DNA from: Forficula auricularia
Lineage: Eukaryota > Arthropoda > Insecta > Dermaptera > Forficulidae
Length of the DNA: 64,000 bases
NCBI GenBank assembly: GCA_024734495.1
Contig: JALMQS010000102.1
Location: 8,695,736 to 8,759,735, forward strand
Reading direction: 5' to 3'
The notes below the pieces were generated by a model. It saw only the letters and a program-made list of their open reading frames with translations, made no database searches and was not told the origin of the DNA. The translations under genes were made by a program, and so were the position numbers. Of this stretch, positions 36,601 to 50,556 are shown in pieces (within the stretch, counting starts at the first letter, position 1; each line of letters opens with the position of its first letter).

Positions 36601-39600
36601 CTAAACCTCTACCATATCGTTGTATGTCTGCGAAGGTTGGAGATAAAAAGCTGACTCTCGCCAAAGAGACGCATTACCAATACAAATTTGTAAGCCAAAT
36701 TTCAGCTCATTAGCTTCAGCCCTTTGAGAGCTAGAAATACAAACAATCGGGTTTGATTCCCGAGGGTGAAAACAACCCTTCTGACAGATAATTAAAAATA
36801 ATCCATTCCATCTCGAATCTAGCACATGACAATGTCTTGTGTTATCCTTAGAAATTTAAATCCTGCTTCGATCGGCAATTTCATACACATAAGATATATA
36901 CGAGTATATAAGAAGGTACTATCTATGAGTTTTCTTTCTCAAGTTATCGCGGGTGTCAAGACAGAAAAAATTATTTTAGAAATGACTTTTATTCATATTT
37001 CAAGACATTTCTAAACACGAATTATATAAAAAAAAAAAATTATTATTTGTGAATTCAATAGTCAAGTGAAGCGTACTGAATAAAATAATTGTTAATATAT
37101 GTACACCTAATATAATTTATTTAAAAAAAATAATTATAATTCAATTATGTACACAGTGATTGATTTGTCTATTCTTTTGTATTCTTTTGTTCACTCTATT
37201 TAAATAAAATATTTCGTCGCCTTAGAGTGTAAACCTGCTAACTCACAACAAGGAAATTTTACAGGGCAGAGAAAAAACAAACAAAATTTACTATTGTTGT
37301 TATGGAAAAAACTATTTTTCACATTTTTTTCTACAACTTACGATCGTAATTTTAAGTAGTAGTTTTATTTGGACGATGCTGAATCTCTTTTTCTTTAGAA
37401 CGGTATTAATATGTTTTTTATGATAAAAAATGGAGTTAGCAGGTTTACAGTCTAAGCCGACGATTTGTATTTTTGAAAAAAAAAGAAATTGTTTAAATAC
37501 AAGTTTTTATTAATTTTATAGATTGGATTAAAAAATAGAAAAATCAGTGTGTAAATAAAGGATTTTGACAATCAAGAATATTGAAGTATTTGAATTTTAA
37601 TCAAATTTTTAAACAAAATTACCATCAAATTGGGAAGCCAGTCCTCCTTGGAAAACAAGCATGCGTCCCTTAAATATAGCCTTAAAATGAGGAGGTTCTT
37701 TGCTCTGAACAACCCTAACTTGAATAGCGGCTCCTCCTTCGGCATCATCAAGTTCCACAGTACGAATTGCTGCATAGCCGCGTTCATCTGTAGATGAATG
37801 AAGACCCTAAAAATATTTATTTGATATTAGCTTTATTTAATTTGCTATTAATTATTATTATTTTTGTGGAAATAAGTAAAAATTAACGTTAACTCACAAG
37901 CCAATAATAAAGAATAATATTTCTTTTGCTGCCCACTTGATATTCATATTTTACAATATAACAATCGCCGCCAAAGAAAACTCCGTGCATTTGAGCTGGA
38001 ATTTCAATAAGGTCTCCATTTCTGCCAATTCTCCAAACTTTACGCTTTCCAGATCCATCATCTAATAAGCCAGCATTGGCTGCTACAATTGGTCGAGCGT
38101 GTAGAGTGGCAGCATCCAAATTGGAATGTACTGTGACAGCTGAAATTTCCCATCAATTCAATAAACAACATTTTTTATTTTAACGAATAAGTTATTAATT
38201 AAGAAAGATATTATAAGGAAATTCCGATTTAACATTATTTTTATACCAGTTCTTGATGGTTGTCGAGTGGTAGTAGGAGGAACTCGATCAGTCCAAGATA
38301 TAAAAAGACCTTTAAATTCAGTCGGTTCTCCTCCGTCAATAACTCTGGTTACCTATAAATTAAAATTTATAAGGTAAATTTAAATATCCAATTACATGGG
38401 TAAAAATAATTATACAGGGTATCCCACGTCTCGATGCCTAGGGGAGGTTGTTTCAAGTTTAAAATATTATATGAACAATTAAAGGAATCGTAGGGAGTTG
38501 GACTTGATTTTAAATTAAATACAAAGTTTTTTATTTAAATAGGCCAAACGTTTCGTTGCTGGTTCGCAACATCTTCAGTGGCTCATTTATTAAACTTATT
38601 TGTCTGGGGTTTTGACTAAGAGAAAAACCATTTTCAAACAGTATTCTTAAAAATCAGTCAATTTTATCAAATAATATAAAACATAAACCTTTTAAAACAA
38701 TGTAGAAATGTAAAACGTTTATGTTTTATATTATTTGATAAAATTGAGTGATTTGAAAATGGTTTTTCTCTTAGTCAAAACCCCAGACAAATAAGTTTAA
38801 TAAATGAGCCACTGAAGAAGTTATGAACCAGCAACGAAACGTTTGGCCTATTTAAATAAAAAAAAATTTGTATTTAATTTAAAGTCAAGTCCTTGGCTAA
38901 ATGGGCACTATGTTTCCGAGACTAATAAAAGAAAAGAAAAAAGTTAAATCCAACTCCATACACGGTTACTTTAATTATTAATCATGGACACGAATAATGA
39001 AATATTATATGAACATTTGTTAGTAACTCATATCAGCTATAGAGATTTTAATTTGTAATGAGAAAATTGTAGTATGAGAATTAAGGACAAGTTTTCTCGC
39101 AATTATTTTATTTTTCCACCAAATAATGTATTTTAGACGAATGTGTAATGTTATCATTTGAAACCCTGAAGAAGTCGGCGAAATCGAGGAAATGTTGGTG
39201 TGGAAAAATAAAATAATTAAACAAAAAACTTGTCTTTAATTCCCGTTATAAACTTTCTCATTAATATACATTACGGACGAAAATGATAATAATTAATTTG
39301 GATTCTTTTACATTTGTTTTTTTACCGATGAAGCCACATTCAGTCGAGAAAAAGAATTCACTTCCAAATGTGAACCGAAAATCTTTTGTTGAAAATGGCT
39401 TTCGTTAGTTTCATAAGAATTGTCAAGTAAATATTAATGCGAGTGAATGTGATTCAATATGTTATTTTAATTTGTAATTTTTTTTTGTTTTTTTTTTTCT
39501 GGATGAAGCCATTCAGTAGAGAGAATTCACCTCCAAAGATGCGATGACATTGTTGTTAGAAATGGGTTTCATTAGTTGCATAAGGATTGTCAAATGATTC

Positions 39601-42600
39601 AACATGTTATCTCTAGTGTCTTCATGCGTAAAATTGTGATTAAAATCTATAAATTAAAATATCGATAACTGTATAACGAGTGGGTTTCGTCGAAATGTTC
39701 ATATGACCTTTTCGACTTTTAATGATCTTTCCAATATAACCCTTGAGTTACGAAACACCCTGTATATATAAAAAAATGAGAAGTTTTCATTACATGAGTA
39801 GATGAAGGATAATTTTTCTCTCTGATAAATCCATTAGCGTTTCGCATTGCCTCCTCTCGTTCTTTTTTGGATGCTCGACGACCGACCCAGGCCCAAACAC
39901 CTCGACCACTCGCTCCTCCATCGATAATGAAAGAGTCATTAGGATTCAAATCTGATTGATATAGCGGACCATTCTAAAATATATATATATATATATAAAT
40001 TATATTAATTTAAAAGGAATAAAATATGTGTAAATTTAATTAAATTTGAATTATACGAAAATATATTGTATTATCTAACAGTTAGTTAATTTAATTTAAT
40101 AATATAAAAAACATTTTTATAATATTCTACCTTTCTTCTTAAATTTATGATAGTAATTTTTTTTTTTTTTTTTTCTGAAACTTGTTCAAATCACTAATAA
40201 TCTAAAAGTTAATCTAATAATTTTTACAGTGAAATTTTTTAGTAATCTATCATTATTCTTTATTCAAATATGTTTGTATAAATAATCTTTTTTTTTTATA
40301 ATTTTTATTGATTTTACTCATATATCATACATCTAATTTAAAGAATGGGTCCTAATTTTGTGGTACTATTATCTATGGTCGTTTGAAAAAAAATTTGGGA
40401 GACAAATAATTAGATAAAAAAATTTATTTAATTTTTTTTCACATCTAGATAATAGAAAATAGTATTTTGCCAATACAAACCATCTGATTTCTACTCACAA
40501 CAGTAATGAACATTTTTTACTAGATCAGTGAGGTGAAGAAATGCTCGATGAACTAGCTTAAGATTTTCAGCTATAATTTTGAATATTATTTTATTATATA
40601 ATTTTTCGATTTTAGGTTTCTTGCCAAAATATAATACTAATTAAAGCTTGAATGCATGTTATCTCGAAAGTACTTATAGATTATGTGGTTGAGATAGTTT
40701 TATTGACGTATGAATTATGATCAATATATTACATTCATCATAGACAACGATAATTGATAAATTGGAGGAAAAGGTGAAAGCTTTTTTTTAAGACTCGCTA
40801 AGCAGTCAGCAAATTTTGATGATTTTGTAATTTTTGGTCACTGGAGGGTTTGAGCTAGTTAGCTGAAACTAAGCAGAAAGGTGAAGCTTTTTGTTCCGAA
40901 TTCCAGCTAATAAGCTACAATCTTTCGATAACTCCCTATAAAAAACATTTCGATTTTTTCCAAATTATCTGTGTTTTCTAATGTTTTGAATCTAGAAAGT
41001 CTAGAATCAATTCATAAAAATACAAACATTCATTTTGGCACTAGATTTTTGAGAGAATTATATATATATACTCCAGGCACCTAGTGGGCTTTCGCCTAAC
41101 GAATGTATCGAGTAATATTATTTTAGAGAAAATAATTTAAGTAAATAACAAAATATATACTTTAACTTCTATAATACGACAAGTGCCGTTTTCATCCGTG
41201 CATTGGTAGAGAATAATCGAATTTGAGGAATCTTTTTCAATAATTTCATCTTGTCCACCACTTGCTGCAGAAGCAACTTGTCGCTCCTCAATCGCAAGAC
41301 CGTGCTCTGACCAAATCCGACGTTCTCGAGGCATCAAATGTCGATCTTCCATGCCGGAATCGACGAAAATCACCGATTGAGCATCCGCTTCATCTTTGAG
41401 TTTGCTAGCAATGATGGCTGCCTAAATCAAAATATTAATTTAATTTATTTCTCAATTAAATAATTTTTTTTCTTTGCTTACATGATGTTTAACATTTCTG
41501 TTACCGCTAGAGTTTAGTAAGCAATCTTGAATTATGGTCTAAGCTTAAACGATTTATTTAACATCGATAGCAAATATCGCATAAACAAACTAATTGATAC
41601 TCTATTACTGGTTAAGAAGACTGCGTCATTGGCTGTTTTATAGAATACAATAATTATAAAAGAAAATATGAAATCAATTATGTAGAAATATTTTAAATTC
41701 ATTTAGTTTGTCTATTTTTGAAAATGTTCATAAATTAAAATGATGGGTATGTATTTTTTCTTTTGTTTCTCAAAATACACATTCTAGAATTAATCAGTCA
41801 TAACAAAAATAAATATTAATTGGAGGAAACAATGAGAACTTTCCCAAAAATCGATAAACTTTCCGCTTTTAGTAAATTTGAAATTTTTTTGTCAAAAAAG
41901 AGTTTGAGTTGGAAAAATGAAATTTGCCAGAGAGTGTTCCCTTTTAATAAAAACATTTCAGTCCAATTTCACCTTATTTATAACAATGTTCATATAACTA
42001 TTTGATTTTTTTTCTAATTTTCAGTATTTTTGAACCCGAAGTTGTGAAGCTAGAAAGCCTAAAATCTAATATCCATGTTGGACATTCAAACATCTTGACA
42101 CTGAAACAAAATTTTCACGATCTTCTGATCTTAGTTACACACAGAGAGACATGAAAAAATCATCCTTAAATTATTTTTGTCCACTTATTAGAAATTTCTA
42201 ACACAAATAAGGCAAAGAAAAAATGCGTGAATTCAATACTATGGCTTGGAAGAAAGATTAGTTTGTTGTGCAGACGGAATAAAAAATTAATTATATATAC
42301 AATATATATATTATTAAAGTTTAAAATGTTTTACAATTTAGTAGCAAAACTATTGTTGTGAAATCAGTGAGGCGCCCAGACATCTTGCTCATCTTGATGG
42401 TGGTCTGAAAGACGTCTAGAAGACCCCTGAAGGTCCGACTATTCGTAATTTTCTATTTATACTTCTAGAGCTCTAGATGATTCTATTAGAGACTAGTCTA
42501 TGGGGGGGAGGGGGGTCTCAAATTTGAACTCTTTTTATTAGACATTTCCAGAAATACTCATAAAGCTTAGATTGAATCATAATGTGAGAATTCGAGGGGT

Positions 42601-45600
42601 CAATCTGCAAAAACTTGGGGATAATCAACTAAAGTTTGATAAAATTAATATTCTATTGTCATAGTAAATACCTATATGTCCAGAATTTCAAGAAAATCAG
42701 TCTACTGAAAGTGGGTCAAAAATTGATGATAATAAACAACATATGAGTTAAATAATAATAATAAAAACTCTTTTTCAAGATATCTGTTGAATAATCAGAG
42801 AACTCTGGAAGACATCTTCAGAAGTTAGTGATATTAAGATCACAGGACCAGAAAAGAGACATCTTTTAGAAATAACTTCAACTTGATGATTATTTTATAT
42901 TCTAGCTTCATTTTTTAATAATTATTTTTAAGTTAAAGAATACTCACTTGCATTTTTTCCATTCGATTGGCTTCTTTTCCAATCCAAACATAAACCACCT
43001 CACTTGCTACAAAAATAAACACATCACCATCATTAAAATTATCCCAAGATATTGATGTAAGCTGAGTTAATGTAGGAGAACGGCGGCCCTATTAAGAAAA
43101 TGCATTATAAAATTAATTCAAATTTACGTATATTTCATAATAATATAAAGAATTACTTTGACACGGTAGAGCCTAGGGCGGGTATCATTTACAACATGAT
43201 GCAAACCACTGGCAATTCCACCGTTCAGGATGCGTATTCCATGTCGGAAATAACCTTAAAACAAGACTTTTGTTAGGACATGTTTTATAAATATACAAAA
43301 ATTCAACACGCGATGTGTTTTAAGACAGGAAATACCCTTTGAAACGACCAGATTCTGATCCTTGTGTTTCTCGATGTTGTACAGGAAATCCACCAAGATA
43401 ATCGTCAAGTTCAACTGTTTTAATCGCAGCAACTGCGGACTCATCTTGGCTAGTTTCTGCACCGATCCAAAAGTGTATATGGGCATCTAATGAACCTTTT
43501 GCGTCACGAACCTAAATAGAATTTTCCGTAATTTATTATATTCTTATTTCTTTTATTTCTGATAAAAAAAGAGTAAATTATTACTTCAATCATGCCATAA
43601 GGTAATTAAAAAATATTGAGAAAGGCTTTTCAATTATTTATATACCTACTCATCCTTCTCATTTATAAATAAACAGGGAAATAAAAAAAAGAATGAAAAA
43701 TTTGAATAACAATCGTACATATACTATATTCTTATATGTACGATGGTTATTATTTAAATTTAAATTATCTACATTCCTAATTCTAAGCGTAAACTGGAAC
43801 CATGTGCTGTTAGTATTTTTATGGATTCTCAATCCGAGGCCTATTGGATATCACTGAGAAAGTATAAATAATAGTGAGAGTTGCGAGCCTTATTATCGAT
43901 AGTAACTCAAAAGCGACACTCCTTAAGATTATATGGCAAATCTCGTATAGGCAAAAGCAATACACTATCTTGATTTAATAGTTTAATCTTAGAAATATAG
44001 CCAAAATTTCGGTTATTTTACTTTATATTATATATTAAATATGTATTAAATAAAGGTATATTTTGAGTATTTAGACATCAAAAAACTAATTAATAAAATC
44101 TTATTAAATTATCGAAATGATAATTACAATTCATTGTATTAATTTATAAAATGAGGAAGATAAAAAATATGTATTAAATACAAATAAATTATTCTTTTAA
44201 TTATTTATTTTATTATTTTTGTTATGTGTTATGAGATTTAACATTTTAATGAATAATTCTGATTGATCTTATATCAAACTATTTATTTATTTACTTATTT
44301 ATAAAAAGTTGTGTACATGGGTCAGGTTGGACGAGTGGTTATAGAGCATGCCTTCTATTCAAGCTAGCGCGGGTTCAAGCCCGACTTGCAAATATTTGAT
44401 CGGCTATAATCTGATCCCTTCAGGGGAAGGCAATGGGAAATCACCCCTGTAAAAAATTTCCCCCAGGAAAATTACAGTGGAGAGGATACTCTCCACAGTA
44501 ATCGCCGACGTTCGGAATCGAGTATGGCCCTTGAAGAAACCGAATGTTTTCTACATTTGATTCAATCACGAATCAACTGTAAGGAATTTTTGTCAAATAT
44601 TGAGTGAAAATAATATTTGAACTTATATATTTCTAACTTGAAATAATGATCTTAAATAAATTTTTTATAATTTTTCTAACTGATATAACAAAGAATAATT
44701 GACCTATCAATGAGAAGTGTTTTGGCCGCGCTTTATTTGAAAAAGATATTTTATCACAAGACTATGTGATCCATCCGAATGTCTAGCGGGCTATACGCAA
44801 AATGACGTTGGATTGTAGCTAAGTGGATCACATCTTTTTTTCTCTCCTGGTCCAGATTTAAGACTCCACAGACTTTAATAGCATAATCCGCAATAGTCTT
44901 GTGATAAAATATCTTTTTCAAATAAAGCGCGGCCAAAACACTTCTCATTGATAGGCCCTTGAAGAAGAAGAAGAAGTGTACATAGGTCAATGTAAACCCT
45001 AAATTATTCTTTTATAATTAAATTTCAAATAGAAATATTGACTAGCTGACTAGTAACTGAATGGCATTCGACCCTGCAACGAGGTTCCAGCTACAAACTA
45101 GGCTAATTTTTAAATAATGAAATAAACATATGAGTAATAAATAAATACTTAATATATAAAATGAAAATAGTATATACTAGGAAATAATATAGACATTATT
45201 CAGCTCAAATACAGATTGTGTGACTTTTCTATAAAAATTACTTTAATTTTAAAAGAGATAATAGTCTTTTATTATACTATACCTAGTAAATTTTGAAATT
45301 AAATATTTTTTTTTTTTTTTTTTTTAATATAAAAATAACAATAAATAGTAAGAAATTACACAAAAATATCTAACCAAAGTTTTTGAGTCAAATATTTTTA
45401 TTTTCTTCATGTCATAAGTCATCATTTGGTTTTATTCGAAATTTTCAACATTTTTCATTGATAAGTTTTGAATGATTTAAAAAAAAATTCTATAACTTTT
45501 CCGAATTAGCTTAAATTCGGTATGTATATCGCAAGCTAGTTCAACTTCATAAATATATATCAGTGGCGTGGGGTCCATGGAAGCTGTGGATGCGGTGCAT

Positions 45601-48600
45601 CCCTAAAATGTCAAACATTTAGAGTATTTTCATAAATATATATGATCGACTTCAAAATTTCAGGAGGATCTTTAAATTTTCAAATTATTATCCCTTATTT
45701 CAATTAAGTAATTCTATAAAAAACATTTTGTTTTGAAAAGTATATTGGTTCTCGAAATTAAATAAAATGGTTGCATAGTTTCAAGAGACAATTAAATGAA
45801 TGATTTTCCGAAAAGGGTGCGGGAAGAAGGTTTGTAGTCCCTGTCTGGTATATCTTCCAGTTCAAGCATGTCAAAGACAAGTCCAGACGAGTTTTAGTCG
45901 AATAAACATTGTTTTCGCTGAGAAACTATTAAAATAGTAATAATACAAAAAAGGAATAAATAAAGATGATTCGAGAATCTTTGGAATAATCCATTTCTAA
46001 GAACAATCAATATATAAAATCGGAAATAACTAAGAGTGCTTAGACAAGTCATAGCTTGCTTATAGAAATAGAATTACAAGAAATTTAAGATTTTTTATAG
46101 GACAGGCTGATTCATCGTGGAAGATGGTCGATTTCCATCTCAGGGACTGTGGAGTTGAAGTCACAAGATTTAATTTCTGACTCATAGCCTCACTCACACA
46201 AAGCAGTTTGTACCGCTTGGGGCGAAGATCCCAAAATATATTTTTAAAAAATCTAATGTTAAATTTGAAAAATAACAAAAATGATACCGAATTCGATGAA
46301 ATTCGCAAATTAAAAAAAGCAAAAATTTAAATAAAATTTCAAAAAAAGGGTACTTTTTTGGATAGCATCCCCTGGTTGAAAAGTCACCAAACGCTACTTT
46401 TATATATAATATTAATGATAATTAATTTTTTTTCTCATTTTTTTTTGGATAGCATCCCCTGGTTGAAAAGTCACCAACCGCCACTATTATTTATATATAT
46501 AATATTAATGATAATTATTATTTTTTTCTCATTTAAGTCTTATGAAAGATATTCAATTTAGCTTTGTTGAATGAGTTTATATAAACGATTATCTGATTAA
46601 TAACAGAAAATTTTTATATTTTGCAAAATTGACATTGTCACTTGACAAAAATTGCACATGACAATAAATCGTAAAAAATGGAATATAAAACACTACCGGA
46701 ATATCAGGTCCACAGGGTTGATTTCTTTCCGAAGCGGCGTAAATGATATAAGAATCGCCATCGTAAAATTTCCCATAAGCTTCTTTGGGTATTGCTACGA
46801 GTTGAAGCATCTAAATGATTGGATTAGAAGTACAAAATTAATTAGTAGAAATGAATTAAACAAATAGTCTACTTTTAAAAATCAAAACAATGTTTCATCA
46901 TAAAAAATTGTAATTGAAAGAAAAAATCAATAGTTATAATTATTTTTCTGATACAATAATCCAGATGAATCATTCTTATCAAAATTATTATGTTAGCTTA
47001 AAGACTATTTATTAAAAAAATTCAAATAGATTATAGGTAGATAAGAGATAAAATGTAATAGATATGTAAAAAAAAGCGTTGACATCATGATAAAAGAGAT
47101 TGTTACAGATTTTCTGGTGCCCATTAGAATCCATCATTTGTAAAGAAAAATTGATTAATTAATCTATTAAATATATATTTTTCGACTAGAAATGAAAGTG
47201 ATTATTTCCTTAAGGAAAAGCTATGTAGGAAAAATGAATGAGTTATTTTATATATACGTTAGAGAAAAATCGCTAGAATGTAAAACATAAAATAACCTTC
47301 TTTCCTTGTATATTTTCCCATGAATTGAAGTTTAATTACTATTTTTTCAGAAGACTTCAAACATTAATTAGGTAAAGCGGAAGAAGCGTTACATTAATAA
47401 ATAGTAAAATAAAATTATGGCTTATTAAAGAAAAGACAAGAGATTTGCAACTATTGAATCCGAGATGTTAAGAATGTTTTTAATTATATTGCATTTTGGA
47501 AGTCGGGTTCATTTTCTGATGAGATGAAATCTACCCTTCTGACATAAATAAAAATCACCCCTAACACCTCGTATTCAGTAGTCGAAAATCACTTATATTT
47601 TCTTTAGAAATCTTAACTCTGCTACTACAGGATATTCGAACATTTATATTTAAATTATGGCTTAATATTTTAATATTTGGGGCGTTGAAAGCCAAATTAC
47701 GTTAAAGTTAATTGTCTTTGCCCGTGACTCATAGTGGGCTAGATAAATAATTTTTAATTGAAGGAGACAATAAAAGAGAGCTGGAATTATAAATTTATAA
47801 TTTATTTATAACAAAATTATAGTTTCGAGAGCTTTGCCCTCTTCATCAGTCTATTAAAATTTATTCACAGGAATTCAAAATATTCGAGAAAAATCAAAAT
47901 AATTTCTGTGAATCAAGTGTAATAGACTGATGAAGAGGTCAAAGCTCTCAAAACTATAGTCTCGTTATATGGAATATAGATTTAAAATTTATAGTTCCAC
48001 CAGAAGACACTTTCTTTTATTGTCTCCTTCAATTTATGAAAATTCTGCTACTCTAGGCAAAAAGAAATTTTTAAGCCTAGTTTAAATAAATGTTATGATT
48101 TATAATCAACTTGTAATTAAATTTAAAAGAGGAAAATTATAGACTTTATTCTTTTTGGCTCGGAAATATTTCTTGTATTAATTGGCGAAAAATTAAGTTT
48201 TCATTTTTCTTTTTACAACTGTGAAACTAATAGCATAAAAAATATACGAGAAAAGAATTCGAGAATGATGGGGCAGGGAAATATACTTCTTTAAAGACTA
48301 AGAAACCGAGGATAGAAAATTTTTTCAAATCTTGAACTTAATCCATTGAAACTCTGAGTACTTCAAATATATATGTATAATTTAAATACTCAGTATTTCT
48401 CCACAAGCACCAAGAGCACAAACTACTGAAATCAAACGGACAAAAAAATATTTTCTAAAATTTAATTATGTTCAAATTGCAGGTCTGCTTATGCTAATAA
48501 TTTAGGAATCAAATTGGTTTTATTATATTTGTCTTTTATATTGCTAGAACTTCGCTTTTCATTATTAATATATTTATTAAATTCAGATGTTTCGATTAAT

Positions 48601-50514
48601 TAGTTTGACTCAAGTTCCTTCTAATCTAAGTTACATTAATTAAAGCATTTAATGGAAAAATTTGAAAAATAAAATTTTTATCATAATTTAGTTCGACACT
48701 ATCACAATGATCCAATTTTATTCATTTTATCGAAACATCTGCCTGAAACTTAAAGCTGATTAGATTTTGAGCATTTTCAGCTGTTTTCAAAATACTATCA
48801 GAGAAAATGACAGTTTTTTATATTTCAAAAAATAATAGTCAAAAACAAATAAGCTCCAATTTAAGGTGAGATATTCTAGATATTATGCGGGGAAAATTTT
48901 TGATCACACACCCATATATTGAATATGGGCGTACTCTGTCATGGTCACAGGGGGGCAGGTGCCCCCTCCCCCTAGACGCAAAGTGATTATTATAAACTTT
49001 AATTAAAGGGGGAAAATATAAATAGTTACTGAAAATTAACTAATGAAAAGAAAATAGATTTTATTAATTTTCTTTCTATAGTTAATTTATTTGTAATGCG
49101 CAGTTCCCTCTTGGTCCTGCCCTTCTAACTAAAAAGATGGGTAAGCCTTTGCACATATATATTATATATATAGGCATTTTTCCAAAAATTATTAATATGC
49201 AGTTGAAAAGGTAAAATTTAATGAAAACTAAAATGGTGGTATTCTAACTGATTATAAAAATGTCCCTTTTCTATTACTAATTCATAATTAAAACCATCAG
49301 GCACAAAGCTCATAAAAATTAGTTAGAGCGTTGTATACAAAAAGAGAATGCGATTTAAGATACAAAGATAATTAATAATTCTTCTTAATTATATGTTATG
49401 TAATTGTCACGTAGCACTACAACTAACAACGTCAATTAAATGTTATCAGATGAAACTAATTTAATTTAAATAGTAAATAAATTGTAAAATATGTAGGACA
49501 ATATTGTTTACTAATAATAATTGATATACTAAAAGATTTTCGCATTCATGAAAAAGCCACCCCTCCTCCCTTCGAAATCATCTAGCTGACCACATTTACC
49601 ATAAATGGTACTCGACGAAAATCTAATATAAAATTTTATTTAATATAATTTTTATTCCAATATTTTTATATTAATAAATATCAAGATTATTTTTATAAAA
49701 TTATTATATATGTTTGGTACATAGGGCCTATATTTTCATTTTTTTGACCCCCCTCCCCCCCATTTTGGGTGGGTAGTTTTTGCAGTCTTAGTTTCTGGGA
49801 TCCCACTGATTATGTATAGAAAATTTGGTTGAGTTTGATACAAGGGCCTAGATTTTCATTTTTTGACCTTACGCCCCCCCCCCTGTTAGTTTTTGAATTT
49901 TTAGACTTCTGGGGGCCCACGGATTATGTATACAAAAGTTGGTTGAGTTTGTTCAAATGGCCTAGATTTTTAACCCCCCCCCCTTTAATTTTGTGTCGAT
50001 ATGCACCAAAATCTAATCAGCTCTTAATCTCAATGCACCAAAACTTCGTGTGAAATTTGGTTTTGATATTCACACTACTTTTTGAGCTAGCTCGTCCACA
50101 AAAATTTGGTAACGCATGTACTAACAGAATCACAGACTATCAACCAGACTAACAGACATTTTGACAAAACAATTATTATCTCGAAAAATATAATTATTTC
50201 GATGTTCGATTATTAGGGCTTTTTTGTAGACCGAAATGTAATGATTTCGCCCAATTTTTTTAATCAAAATAATTTTTGAGATATTTCGAAAAAATAAGTA
50301 AAAAAAAAAAAAAAAAACATTTTTTCACTCACGATTACAATACTTGACCATACACTGTATGTTAAAGTAAAAAAGTTCGGGCTCAGAGGCTACTACTGAA
50401 CCAGCAAGAATTTTCCAAAACCGTTTGACCTTTGCCAATTTTCTCATAATCGGTGTACAAGAATAACTATGGACGTGAAATTGATGCTGACAGGAGAGCG
50501 GGGGATGAGATTTA

Positions 50515-50556
<42 letters not shown>

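Larger units (their letters stand above)
38478..38965. mobile_element. fold-back element with a hammerhead-like motif in each arm
   Basis: Arms of about 190 bp (38478-38668 and 38729-38905) are almost exact complements. Each arm contains 'gagccactgaaga' and 'cgaaacgtttggcc'. The right arm is followed by a SINE tail ('ctaaatgggcactatgtttc', 38890-38940). Lies in villin intron 7. No ORF. Confidence 0.75.

Noticed and set aside
49829..50053. 74-codon Phe/Pro-rich ORF
   Set aside because: Made of C-runs and a dispersed repeat; no domain and the same repeat is non-coding elsewhere.
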